DNA from: Pseudomonas frederiksbergensis
GTDB taxonomy: Bacteria; Pseudomonadota; Gammaproteobacteria; Pseudomonadales; Pseudomonadaceae
Direction of reading: 5' to 3'
NCBI RefSeq assembly: GCF_000802155.2
Contig: NZ_JQGJ02000008.1
Location: 124,001-188,000 of the forward strand
DNA: 64,000 bases
Part shown: positions 33,814 to 42,456 of the stretch, piece by piece
Layout: the number at the start of each line of letters is the position of its first letter
Numbering within the stretch: the stretch's first letter is position 1
Notes under the pieces: model-generated
The model's input: only the letters and a program-made list of their open reading frames with translations
Told to the model about the DNA's origin: nothing
Databases searched by the model: none
Program-made: the position numbers and the translations under genes

Positions 33814-35223
33814 ATGCGCTATATCAGTACCCGCGGCCAGGCACCGGCCCTGAATTTCGAAGATGTCCTGCTGGCCGGCCTGGCCACGGATGGCGGCCTC
33901 TACGTGCCGGAAAACCTGCCGCGCTTCACCCAGGAAGAAATCGCCTCCTGGGCAGGCCTGCCGTACCACGAGCTGGCATTCCGAGTGATGCGCCCATTCG
34001 TCACCGGCAGCATCCCGGACGCTGATTTCAAGAAGATCCTGGAAGAGACCTATGGCGTCTTTTCCCACAATGCCATCGCACCGCTGCGTCAGCTCAACGG
34101 TAACGAATGGGTCATGGAGCTGTTCCACGGCCCGACCCTGGCGTTCAAGGACTTCGCCCTGCAACTGCTCGGCCGCCTGCTGGACTACGTGTTGCAAAAG
34201 CGTGGCGAGCGCGTGGTGATCGTCGGTGCAACGTCCGGTGACACCGGTTCGGCCGCCATCGAAGGCTGCAAGCATTGCGAGAACGTCGACATTTTCATCC
34301 TGCACCCGCACAACCGTGTCTCGGAAGTGCAGCGTCGGCAGATGACGACGATTTTCGGCGATAACATCCATAACATCGCCATCGAAGGCAACTTCGATGA
34401 TTGCCAGGAAATGGTCAAGGCCAGCTTCGCCGACCAGAGCTTCCTCAAGGGCACGCGACTGGTGGCCGTGAATTCGATCAACTGGGCACGGATCATGGCC
34501 CAGATCGTCTACTACTTCCACGCGGCCCTGCAGTTGGGTGGGCCGGCCCGTTCGGTGGCGTTCTCGGTGCCGACCGGCAACTTCGGCGATATCTTCGCCG
34601 GTTACCTGGCTCGCAACATGGGGCTGCCGATCAATCAATTGATCGTCGCCACCAACCGCAATGACATCCTGCACCGCTTCATGAGTGGCAACCAGTACGT
34701 CAAGGAGACCCTGCACGCCACGCTGTCGCCGTCGATGGATATCATGGTGTCGTCGAACTTCGAGCGCCTGCTGTTCGACCTGCACGGTCGCAACGGCGCG
34801 GCGATTGCGGGCCTGATGGACAGCTTCCGCCAGGGCGGTGGTTTCAGCGTCGAAGCCGAGCGCTGGACAGAAGCCCGTAAACTGTTCGATTCCCTGGCGG
34901 TGGATGACGCGCAGACCTGCGAAACCATCGCCGAGGTGTTCGAACAGAGCGGTGAGTTGCTCGACCCGCACACTGCCATCGGTGTGAAGGCCGCGCGCGA
35001 GTGCCGCCGTAGCCTGGATATCCCGATGGTCATCCTGGGCACCGCTCATCCGGTCAAGTTTCCGGAAGCCGTGGAGAAAGCTGGCGTAGGAAAAGCGCTT
35101 GAGCTGCCTACACATCTTTCGGATTTGTTTGAGCGAAACGAGCGTTGCACAGTGTTGCCCAACGACTTGAAAGCCGTGCAGGCCTTTGTCAGTCAGCATG
35201 GCAACCGCGGCAAGCCTCTCTGA
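33814..35223 (+). CDS. thrC: Threonine synthase
   Basis: This 469-residue PLP enzyme converts O-phosphohomoserine to threonine. The Schiff-base lysine lies in GPTLAFKDFALQLL; the PLP phosphate loop is GATSGDTGSAAIEG. The N-terminus MRYISTRGQAPALNFEDVLL and the block SFADQSFLKGTRLVAVNSIN fit the long (class I) form. Length is typical for gamma-proteobacteria. It forms the threonine branch with hom upstream and ends at a clear terminator. Confidence 0.97.
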   Translation: MRYISTRGQAPALNFEDVLLAGLATDGGLYVPENLPRFTQEEIASWAGLPYHELAFRVMRPFVTGSIPDADFKKILEETYGVFSHNAIAPLRQLNGNEWVMELFHGPTLAFKDFALQLLGRLLDYVLQKRGERVVIVGATSGDTGSAAIEGCKHCENVDIFILHPHNRVSEVQRRQMTTIFGDNIHNIAIEGNFDDCQEMVKASFADQSFLKGTRLVAVNSINWARIMAQIVYYFHAALQLGGPARSVAFSVPTGNFGDIFAGYLARNMGLPINQLIVATNRNDILHRFMSGNQYVKETLHATLSPSMDIMVSSNFERLLFDLHGRNGAAIAGLMDSFRQGGGFSVEAERWTEARKLFDSLAVDDAQTCETIAEVFEQSGELLDPHTAIGVKAARECRRSLDIPMVILGTAHPVKFPEAVEKAGVGKALELPTHLSDLFERNERCTVLPNDLKAVQAFVSQHGNRGKPL

Positions 35224-35246
35224 CGCCCCGCAGTTGTCACATTTTG

Positions 35247-35272
35247 AAGCCCGTCTCCTGACGGGCTTTCTT
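35247..35272 (+). terminator. Rho-independent terminator after thrC
   Basis: AAGCCCGT / ACGGGCTT with loop CTCCTG, followed by TCTTG; 24 bases past the thrC stop. Confidence 0.85.
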
Positions 35273-35343
35273 GTTTCTGCATGCCAAACTGGCCGGGTTT
35301 CCGCCCTTGGAGGGACGGGCGGGTAGTCTCGAAGGAAATGCAG

Positions 35344-36711
35344 ATGTTGTTCTTTATCCGATGCAAGCCAGCGATGAGCTGGATGATGGGCCTGATGCTG
35401 TTGTGTTGGGTGCAGTGGGGCGGCGCGGCCCAGTTGGCGGCTTCTGGCAAGCCACCGTTCGAAACTGGCGGACAGCTTGCGCTCGATGCCCAGGAACTTG
35501 AATGGATCAGGGAGAACCCTCGTGTCGTCGTTGCCTCGATGCAATTCCCGCTGTACCTGTTCAAAAATGAACACGGGCAGTGGAGCGGGCTGAACGACGA
35601 TATTCTCCGGCGTATCGGCCGCATGACCGGACTTGAATTCGTTCACCGGGAATCGTTCTCTCCGGATCAGTTGATCGCCATGTTGGAAAATGGCGAGGCG
35701 GACATGACGACCACGCTGGCAATGAACGACGAGCGCAGGGAGTTCTTGAACTTCAGCCATGCATTCGGCGGTTCTGGCTGGGTTTTCGTCGGACGTGGTT
35801 CAGAGCCCGTGCTTCGTTCCCTGAAGCAACTCGAAGGCAAGGTCTTGGTGTTGCCGGCGCGGCATGCGCTGGAGACGGAGATCCGGCGCAACTATCCGGC
35901 CATCGAGTTGCGCACGGTCAAGACGTACGGTGAGGCGAGGGCGCTGGTGGAAAGTCGCGAAGCCCACGCCACCATTGAAAATGAAACCGGTGCGCACCTG
36001 TACCCTGCGGGGCAATTGCAGGTAGGAAGCAACCTCGAGGGCAAGTGGGAACCCGACTATCTGGCTGTGCGCCAAGAGCTGCGGCCATTGGTGAGTATTC
36101 TGAACAAGGCCCTGGAAGCGTTTCCCGTCGAGGACATGCGTGCGCTGCGCTCCAAATGGCTGACAGGCATTGCCCCTCATCAGGCCTCGTCTTCCTGGCT
36201 GCACGTACCCCAATGGGGGCATTGGTGCGTGGTCGTGTTCGGGCTGTTCTGCCTGATATCCCTGCTGTGGCACCGCCGCATGCAGGTCCAGATCGACCAG
36301 CGCCTCAGGGTCGAGGCAGTCCTCAACGATCAACTGAAGTTCCAGCGGGCCTTGATGGATGCGATTCCCGATCCGATCTTCATTCGCGACCTCGAGGGAC
36401 GCCTGATCATGTGCAACAAAAGCTACGAGGATCATTTCGAGACTCGCTTCGAGAAGCTGCGGGGCACGCGCCTGACTGACTCTGCAGGGTTTCCGGCGGC
36501 AACCGCCGAATTGTTGCATGGGGAATTGATGGAGCAGTTGCAAACCCGTCAACCACGTTTCGTCGACCGCCAACTGATGTTCAGCGGTGGATTACGGGAT
36601 ATCTATCACTGGTCAGTGCCGTTTTATGGTGCCGATGGCCAGCTGCGCGGTCTGCTGGGGGGCTGGATCGATGTCAGGCGCCGATGGAATCGCAATCGGT
36701 TGCTGGCTTGA
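35344..36711 (+). CDS. BvgS-like sensor fragment: periplasmic solute-binding domain, TM helix and PAS, no kinase
   Basis: This 455-residue protein has an N-terminal signal/anchor (WMMGLMLLCWVQWGGAA) and one Venus-flytrap SBP_bac_3 domain (about 55-275: LEWIRENPRVVVASMQFPLY, GEADMTTTLAMNDERREFLN, KTYGEARALVESREAHATIE). A TM helix follows (WCVVVFGLFCLISLLW), then a PAS domain (FQRALMDAIPDPIFIRDLEG to GLLGGWIDV). This is the order in BvgS/EvgS sensors, but it stops where the HisKA region should begin. The last 11 residues are Arg-rich and look out of frame. No kinase motif was found in the 160 bases downstream. The start at 35344 has AAGGA seven bases upstream. It is either a truncated kinase or a kinase-less sensor with a separate partner. 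Confidence 0.75.
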   Translation: MLFFIRCKPAMSWMMGLMLLCWVQWGGAAQLAASGKPPFETGGQLALDAQELEWIRENPRVVVASMQFPLYLFKNEHGQWSGLNDDILRRIGRMTGLEFVHRESFSPDQLIAMLENGEADMTTTLAMNDERREFLNFSHAFGGSGWVFVGRGSEPVLRSLKQLEGKVLVLPARHALETEIRRNYPAIELRTVKTYGEARALVESREAHATIENETGAHLYPAGQLQVGSNLEGKWEPDYLAVRQELRPLVSILNKALEAFPVEDMRALRSKWLTGIAPHQASSSWLHVPQWGHWCVVVFGLFCLISLLWHRRMQVQIDQRLRVEAVLNDQLKFQRALMDAIPDPIFIRDLEGRLIMCNKSYEDHFETRFEKLRGTRLTDSAGFPAATAELLHGELMEQLQTRQPRFVDRQLMFSGGLRDIYHWSVPFYGADGQLRGLLGGWIDVRRRWNRNRLLA

Positions 36712-36872
36712 TCAACCGCGTCAGGGACTGTTGCCTGCCTGTCATATTCGGCGCGCATGCTCGGTTGAACAGGCCGCGAAGGTGTCGGTTCGTTGCGCTG
36801 GCAGAACTTTCAGCCAGGGCCCACGGTCACTTATTGTGCAGTTGTTTTTTCGGACTATTGAAGGGTGATCGA

Positions 36873-37160
36873 ATGGAAAGTATCAGCCTGTTGCTGAATG
36901 AAGCCTTGAGCCCGTATCAGGTCACGCTCACTCCCTCCGGTGCCAAGGGCGAATGCCTGGTGACACTGAAGAATCCCGCGGGGGCCATCATGGTTGAACG
37001 GGTGTTCAACCAGGCCCAACTGGCCGACAAGCGCCAGCTGACCGACGTGGTCGATGGGCTGCACCGCGATGTACTGATCGCCGAGGGGCGCCTGGAGCCT
37101 TGTGTGATCGCGGCTTTGCGTAATCTGGCACGTGACAAGGTCATGGCTGCCCCGAATTGA
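36873..37160 (+). CDS. DUF3509 family protein
   Basis: This 95-residue cytosolic protein belongs to DUF3509, a small family largely confined to Pseudomonas with no known function. Typical pieces are LLNEALSPYQVTLTPSGAKG, GECLVTLKNPAGAIMVERVF and a C-terminal EGRLEPCVIAALRNLARDK helix. AGGGTG lies eight bases before the ATG at 36873; the long upstream extension is non-coding. A terminator follows, so it is monocistronic. Confidence 0.88.
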   Translation: MESISLLLNEALSPYQVTLTPSGAKGECLVTLKNPAGAIMVERVFNQAQLADKRQLTDVVDGLHRDVLIAEGRLEPCVIAALRNLARDKVMAAPN

Positions 37161-37276
37161 GCGGCGTTCTGAGGGAACCTTCCTACATCCTAGTGAGTCA
37201 GAACTTTTACCAACAAGAGCAAGCATTGTGCTCCGGTGCTTGTCGCTTGTTGCACGGACCTTGAATGGTCACGTTT

Positions 37277-37315
37277 AACCCCGAGTTGTCTCCCCACTTC
37301 TCGGGGTTTCTTTTT
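37277..37315 (+). terminator. Rho-independent terminator after the DUF3509 gene
   Basis: AACCCCGAG / CTCGGGGTT with a 14-base loop, followed by TTTCTTTTTG. It sits between convergent genes and serves the plus strand best. Confidence 0.8.
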
Positions 37316-37353
37316 GCCTGGGATTTGTGGTCCCGGGCATTGCGCGGGACGTA

Positions 37354-38553
37354 TCAAATGGCGCCATCGGTGCGCAGCCTGGAAATTTGCTGTGGATCAT
37401 AGCCAAGCTCGCCGAGTACCTGATCCGTGTGTTCACCCAGCGTCGGCCCGACCCATTCGGCTGTGCCCGGCGTGTCCGACAGTTTCGGCACGATGCCAGG
37501 CATCTTGAACGCCTTGCCGTCCGGCAGCTTGGCCTGCAAGAACATTTCCCGGGCGAGAAACTGCGGGTCGCTGAACATGTCTTCGGCGCTGAAGATCCGG
37601 CTGGCCGGCACTCCGGCCTGGTTCAGCTGTTCGATGACAGCGTCCAGTGGCAGTGAATTGACCCAGCGATCGATCACGCCGTAGAGCTCGTCGCGGCGAT
37701 TGTCGCGCCCATCATTGCTGGCCAGCTGCGGGTCGTTGGCCAGGTCGTCGCGCCCGATGATTTGCATGAAGCGCTTGAAGATTGCGTCGCCATTGGCGCC
37801 GATCTGCACGTGCTTGCCGTCGGCGCTGGTATGGATGGACGACGGCGTGATGCCGGGCATGATGTTGCCGGTGCGCTCGCGGATGAAGCCGAACACATCG
37901 AATTCCGGCACCATGCTCTCCATCATGGCGAATATCGCTTCATACAGCGCCACGTCCACCACTTGTCCAGTCCCGCCGTTCACCTCGCGATGACGCAAGG
38001 CCATCAGCGCGCCGATGACACCCCAGAGCGCGGCAATGGAGTCGCCGATGGAAATTCCCGTGCGCACCGGCGGGCGGTCCTCGAAACCCGTGATGTAGCG
38101 CAGGCCGCCCATGGATTCGCCGACGGCGCCAAATCCGGGCTGATCCTTCATCGGCCCGGTCTGGCCGAACCCGGAAAGCCGCACCATGACCAGTTTCGGA
38201 TTCAGTGCGTGCAACACGTCCCATCCCAGCCCGAGCTTCTCCAGCACGCCAGGACGAAAATTCTCGATCAGGATGTCCGCTTCGCCGATCAACTGCTTGA
38301 GGATTGCCAAGCCTTCAGGGTGCTTGAGGTTCAGGGTCACGGACTTTTTGTTGCGTGCCTGGACGAACCACCACAAGGATGTACCTTCATAGAGTTTGCG
38401 CCATTTGCGCAGCGGATCGCCGCCGTCGGGCGATTCGACCTTGATCACCTCGGCTCCGAATTCACCGCAGATCCTCGAAGCGAAAGGGCCGGCGATCAGG
38501 GTGCCGAGTTCAATGACCTTGACGCCGGCAAGGGGTTTGGCAGTGAGCGACAT
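37354..38553 (-). CDS. CaiB/BaiF family (type III) CoA transferase
   Basis: This 399-residue enzyme moves CoA between carboxylic acids through an aspartyl-CoA thioester intermediate. Family motifs are GVKVIELGTLIAGPFASRIC at the N-terminus, GAEVIKVESPDGGDPLRKW, NFRPGVLEKLGLGWD and FGAVGESMGGLRYITGF. The catalytic Asp expected in the DQPGF region is not assigned firmly. The ATG at 38553 (MSLTAKPLAGVK) gives the normal start. The substrate is not apparent, and no neighbouring pathway gene helps. It is divergent from yaeQ. Confidence 0.9.
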   Translation of the reverse strand: MSLTAKPLAGVKVIELGTLIAGPFASRICGEFGAEVIKVESPDGGDPLRKWRKLYEGTSLWWFVQARNKKSVTLNLKHPEGLAILKQLIGEADILIENFRPGVLEKLGLGWDVLHALNPKLVMVRLSGFGQTGPMKDQPGFGAVGESMGGLRYITGFEDRPPVRTGISIGDSIAALWGVIGALMALRHREVNGGTGQVVDVALYEAIFAMMESMVPEFDVFGFIRERTGNIMPGITPSSIHTSADGKHVQIGANGDAIFKRFMQIIGRDDLANDPQLASNDGRDNRRDELYGVIDRWVNSLPLDAVIEQLNQAGVPASRIFSAEDMFSDPQFLAREMFLQAKLPDGKAFKMPGIVPKLSDTPGTAEWVGPTLGEHTDQVLGELGYDPQQISRLRTDGAI

Positions 38554-38700
38554 GACGAATCCTGTAGGACAAAGGCAGAACCAATAGAGCGTTTTATCAT
38601 AGGCCAACGCCGTTCGCCGCAGGTTGATGGTCGGCAATTCGTGGATTGGCCGTCTCATCGGTTAGACTTGCCGCCTTTCCTCGTATCAAGAAGCCCGTCC

Positions 38701-39243
38701 ATGGCCCAGCCGTCCACGACCTACAAATTTGAACTGAACCTCACCGACCTCGACCGCAATGTGTATGAGAACGTGAAGCAGACCATCGCCCGCCATCCTT
38801 CGGAAACCGAGGAGCGCATGACGGTGCGCCTGCTGGCCTACGCGTTCTGGTACAACGAGCTGCTGTCGTTCGGTCGTGGTCTGTCAGACGTCGATGAACC
38901 CGCCCTGTGGGAAAAGAGCCTGGACGACCGCGTCTTGCACTGGATCGAAGTGGGTCAACCGGATGCCGAGCGCCTGACGTGGTGTTCGCGCCGCACCGAG
39001 CGCACCAGCCTGCTGGCGTATGGCAGCTTGCGAGTCTGGGAAGGCAAGGTGATTCCCGCTGTGAAGAATCTGAAGAACGTGAATATTGCCGCCGTGCCTC
39101 AGGAGGTTCTCGAAACCCTGGCCCAGGATATGCCCCGCGTCATCAAGTGGGACGTGATGATCAGCGAGGGGACCCTCTTCGTGACCGACGACCGTGGCCA
39201 ACATGAAGTCCAGTTGCAGTGGTTGCTCGGCGAGCGTGGCTGA
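38701..39243 (+). CDS. yaeQ: YaeQ family protein
   Basis: This 180-residue protein has a PD-(D/E)XK nuclease-like fold. It shows TTYKFELNLTDLDRNVYENV, TERMTVRLLAYAFWYNELLS, WIEVGQPDAERL and LFVTDDRGQHEVQLQWLL, all typical of YaeQ. The putative active-site acid cluster is in the GQPDAER region. Overproduction of YaeQ once compensated for loss of RfaH, but a physiological function is not established. It starts at 38701, 148 bases from the divergent CoA transferase; a REP palindrome follows the stop. Confidence 0.93.
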   Translation: MAQPSTTYKFELNLTDLDRNVYENVKQTIARHPSETEERMTVRLLAYAFWYNELLSFGRGLSDVDEPALWEKSLDDRVLHWIEVGQPDAERLTWCSRRTERTSLLAYGSLRVWEGKVIPAVKNLKNVNIAAVPQEVLETLAQDMPRVIKWDVMISEGTLFVTDDRGQHEVQLQWLLGERG

Positions 39244-39267
39244 TAGGCCATGTTGCATAGATTCACC

Positions 39268-39293
39268 GTGGCGAGGGAGCAGGCTCCCTCGCC
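39268..39293. repeat. REP palindrome after yaeQ
   Basis: GTGGCGAGGGAGC and GCTCCCTCGCC pair as a near-perfect hairpin 25 bases past the yaeQ stop and 40 before recJ. Confidence 0.75.
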
Positions 39294-39333
39294 TCAAGGA
39301 TTTCCACTCTAAGAGAAGTTTTCGTCTTCCCCC

Positions 39334-41043
39334 ATGCGCATAGAACCCCGCCAGTTACCCGACACCCTGCCGTTCCTCGGTGACCTGCCGCCGCTGTTGA
39401 CCCGCCTGTACGCCGCCCGAGGCGTGCAATCGGCGGTTGAGCTGGATAAAAGCCTGGCTCGCTTGATTCCCTATCAACAGCTCAAGGGAATCGACGCCGC
39501 GGTGGACCTGCTGGTGACGGCGCTGGAACAACGTCAGCGCATTCTGATCGTCGGTGATTTCGATGCCGATGGTGCGACGGCCAGTACGGTTGGCGTGCTG
39601 GGCCTGCGCCTGCTGGGCGCGGCCCATGTCGATTACCTGGTGCCCAATCGTTTCGAATATGGCTACGGCCTGACGCCGGAAATCGTCGAGGTCGCCCTCA
39701 CACGCGAGCCGCAGCTGTTGATCACCGTGGACAACGGGATTTCCAGCGTCGAAGGCGTGGCGGCGGCCAAGGCCGCCGGCCTGAAGGTGTTGGTCACCGA
39801 TCACCATTTGCCTGGATTGGAATTGCCGGAGGCCGATGCCATCGTCAACCCGAACCAGCCGGGTTGCGAGTTCCCGAGCAAGGCGCTGGCGGGCGTCGGG
39901 GTGATTTTCTACGTATTGATGGCATTGCGGGCGCGCCTGCGCAGCCTGGGCTGGTATGCCAGCAAACCCCAGCCGAACATTGGCGAGCTGCTGGACTTGG
40001 TGGCGTTGGGCAGTGTGGCCGACGTGGTGCCCCTGGATGCCAACAACCGGATCCTGGTGCATCAGGGCCTCGAACGTATTCGCGCCGGCCGCGCCCGTCC
40101 GGGAATCAAGGCCATCCTGGAGGTGGCCAAGCGCGACCCGTCGCGCATTACCTCCACCGACCTTGGCTTCATCCTCGGCCCGCGACTGAACGCGGCGGGA
40201 CGCCTTGACGACATGAGCCTGGGCATCGAATGCCTACTCACCGCCGACCCGGCGCTTGCCCGTGAGATGGCTGCGCAACTGGACGGCATGAACCAGGATC
40301 GCAAGTCCATCGAACAGGGCATGCAGCGTGAAGCCCTGGCTCAACTCAAGGACCTGCCGGTAGAGTCGATGCCGTTCGGCTTGTGCTTGTTCGACCCCCA
40401 ATGGCACCAGGGCGTGATCGGTATCCTGGCGTCGCGCATGAAGGAACGTTATTTCCGTCCGACGATCGCTTTTGCCGATGCCGGGGATGGTCTCCTGAAG
40501 GGGTCCGGGCGCTCGGTGCCAGGCTTTCATATTCGCGATGCCCTGAGCGTCGTCGCGGCACAGCACCCTACGCTGATCAGCAAATACGGCGGCCACGCCA
40601 TGGCGGCAGGGCTGACGCTGCCCGAGGCGAATTTTCCGTTGTTTGCCGAGGCATTCGACGCCGAAGTGCGTAGGCAACTGCGTGAAGAGGACCTGACCGG
40701 ACGACTCCTCTCGGACGGCACCCTGGCGGTAGAGGAGTTCCATCTGGAATTGGCCAGGGCATTGCGCCACGCCGGGCCGTGGGGCCAGCATTTCCCGGAA
40801 CCGGTGTTCCACGGTGTGTTCCAGTTGGTCGAGCAGCGAGTGGTGGGCGAGCGACACCTGAAGGTCGTTCTCAAGAGCGAGTGCGGCTCGGTGAAGCTCG
40901 ACGGCATCGCCTTTGGCATCGACCGCGAGATCTGGCCGAACCCGACGGTGCGCTGGGTGGAGCTGGCCTACAAACTCGACCTTAACGAATTTCGTGGCCA
41001 GGAAACGGTGCAACTGATGATTGCCCATATCGAGCCGCGATAG
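39334..41043 (+). CDS. recJ: Single-stranded-DNA-specific exonuclease RecJ
   Basis: This 569-residue 5'-3' exonuclease works in RecF-pathway repair, mismatch repair and base excision. The DHH-superfamily motifs are DFDADGATASTVG, ITVDNGISSVEG and VTDHHLPGLELPEADAIVNP, followed by the DHHA1 region (GSGRSVPGFHIRDAL and KYGGHAMAAGLTL) and a C-terminal OB-like domain. Length matches gamma-proteobacterial RecJ. It is followed by a REP-like hairpin. Confidence 0.97.
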   Translation: MRIEPRQLPDTLPFLGDLPPLLTRLYAARGVQSAVELDKSLARLIPYQQLKGIDAAVDLLVTALEQRQRILIVGDFDADGATASTVGVLGLRLLGAAHVDYLVPNRFEYGYGLTPEIVEVALTREPQLLITVDNGISSVEGVAAAKAAGLKVLVTDHHLPGLELPEADAIVNPNQPGCEFPSKALAGVGVIFYVLMALRARLRSLGWYASKPQPNIGELLDLVALGSVADVVPLDANNRILVHQGLERIRAGRARPGIKAILEVAKRDPSRITSTDLGFILGPRLNAAGRLDDMSLGIECLLTADPALAREMAAQLDGMNQDRKSIEQGMQREALAQLKDLPVESMPFGLCLFDPQWHQGVIGILASRMKERYFRPTIAFADAGDGLLKGSGRSVPGFHIRDALSVVAAQHPTLISKYGGHAMAAGLTLPEANFPLFAEAFDAEVRRQLREEDLTGRLLSDGTLAVEEFHLELARALRHAGPWGQHFPEPVFHGVFQLVEQRVVGERHLKVVLKSECGSVKLDGIAFGIDREIWPNPTVRWVELAYKLDLNEFRGQETVQLMIAHIEPR

Positions 41044-41073
41044 CCTGGGGGAGGGAAACTTCCCTTGCCACGA
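41044..41073. repeat. REP-like hairpin after recJ
   Basis: GGGAGGGAA and TTCCCTTGCC form a shortened REP palindrome directly after the recJ stop. The remaining 200 bases before the flavin oxidoreductase gene show no gene. Confidence 0.5.
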
Positions 41074-41278
41074 CGTGGACTTGGAATCTGTCAGGCCAGT
41101 TTTTAAGTTCTGAACCCTGCTTCCCCTCGGGTTGTCGACTAGTCTCTAAGCACTGCTTGATAGCCCTTGTGACGTCTTGTCGTTTCTTTGCCCGCGGGGG
41201 CGGGTGTTGTACCTTTTGTCACTCGTCGACTTTTCAAACAGAACCCTGGAGCCTGCCCACTGATTCGAGAGGTGCCCC

Positions 41279-42385
41279 ATGAGTCTGCTGCTGGAACCCT
41301 ATACCCTTCGCCAATTGACCCTGCCCAATCGCATCGCGGTTTCGCCGATGTGCCAGTATTCGAGCGTCGATGGCCTGGCCAACGACTGGCACCTCGTGCA
41401 CCTTGGCAGCCGCGCCGTGGGTGGCGCGGGGCTGGTATTCACCGAAGCCACCGCGGTCACGGCGGATGGTCGTATCACTGCCCAGGACCTCGGCTTATGG
41501 AACGATGACCAGATCCCTGCGCTGCAACGTATTACCCGTTTCATTTCTGCCCAAGGGGCCGTGCCGGGCATCCAGCTGGCTCATGCTGGTCGCAAGGCAA
41601 GTACCTGGCGGCCCTGGCTGGGCAAGCATGGCAGCGTCAAGCCCGAGGACGGTGGCTGGGTTCCGGTCGGTCCATCGCCGATCGCCTTCGACCCGCAGCA
41701 TACCCAGCCGACGCAGTTGGATGAGGGGCAGATCGCCGACGTTATCCAGGCATTCGTCGACGCGGCCAAGCGTTCCCTGACCGCCGGTTTCAAGGTGGTC
41801 GAGGTCCATGCGGCCCACGGCTATCTGTTGCACCAGTTCCTTTCACCCTTGAGCAATCAGCGTCGCGATCAATATGGCGGGTCGTTCGAAAATCGCATCC
41901 GGCTGGTGTTGCAGGTGACCGAGGCGGTGAGGGCGGTGTGGCCTGACGAACTTCCGGTATTTGTCCGCGTCTCCGCCACCGACTGGGTCGAAGACGGGTG
42001 GAATCCGGATGAAACCGTAGAGCTGGCGCGGCGATTCCGGATGTTGGGGGTGGACTTGATTGACGTGTCGTCGGGCGGGACCGCCGCCAATGCGGAAATT
42101 CCCACCGGCCCGGGCTATCAGACACGATTCGCCGAACGGGTACGCAAGGAGTCGGAGATTGCCACCGGCACCGTGGGCATGATTACCGAACCGGCCCAGG
42201 CCGAGCATATCCTGCGCACCTGCCAGGCCGACATTATCTTCCTCGCCCGGGAGTTGTTGCGTGATCCGTACTGGGCCCTGCATGCCGATGATGACCTGGG
42301 CGGGCGCAAGGCCACCTGGCCGGCGCAGTACCAGCGGGCGACGCATCGGGACCAGCCGATCCACGAGTCGGATTTGCGGGACTGA
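41279..42385 (+). CDS. NADH:flavin oxidoreductase, Old Yellow Enzyme family (YqjM-type)
   Basis: This 368-residue FMN enzyme reduces activated C=C bonds of enones or nitro compounds with NAD(P)H. The TIM barrel begins LLEPYTLRQLTLPNRIAVSP. The YqjM-class flavin cysteine is in SPMCQYSS, the substrate His pair follows later, and HAGRKAS, VHAAHGYLLHQFLSPLSNQR and GGSFENRIRL are present. The closest named relatives are YqjM and Pseudomonas xenobiotic reductases, but the match to XenA is only partial, so no symbol is given. It ends at a bidirectional terminator facing opgD. Confidence 0.92.
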   Translation: MSLLLEPYTLRQLTLPNRIAVSPMCQYSSVDGLANDWHLVHLGSRAVGGAGLVFTEATAVTADGRITAQDLGLWNDDQIPALQRITRFISAQGAVPGIQLAHAGRKASTWRPWLGKHGSVKPEDGGWVPVGPSPIAFDPQHTQPTQLDEGQIADVIQAFVDAAKRSLTAGFKVVEVHAAHGYLLHQFLSPLSNQRRDQYGGSFENRIRLVLQVTEAVRAVWPDELPVFVRVSATDWVEDGWNPDETVELARRFRMLGVDLIDVSSGGTAANAEIPTGPGYQTRFAERVRKESEIATGTVGMITEPAQAEHILRTCQADIIFLARELLRDPYWALHADDDLGGRKATWPAQYQRATHRDQPIHESDLRD

Positions 42386-42399
42386 ATCGGCGATAGAAC

Positions 42400-42434
42400 A
42401 AAAAGCCCCGGTCGTCTTGGCCGGGGCTTTTTGT
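42400..42434. terminator. Bidirectional terminator between the OYE gene and opgD
   Basis: AAAAAGCCCCGG / CCGGGGCTTTTT with an 8-base loop has A and T tracts on both sides and lies between convergent genes. Confidence 0.9.
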
Positions 42435-42456
42435 TTATCGGGTGTCCTGGGTTTGC

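Noticed and set aside
35338..35343. Alternative ATG at 35338 for the BvgS-like sensor
   Set aside because: AAGGA would be only one base from it; the ATG at 35344 has proper spacing.
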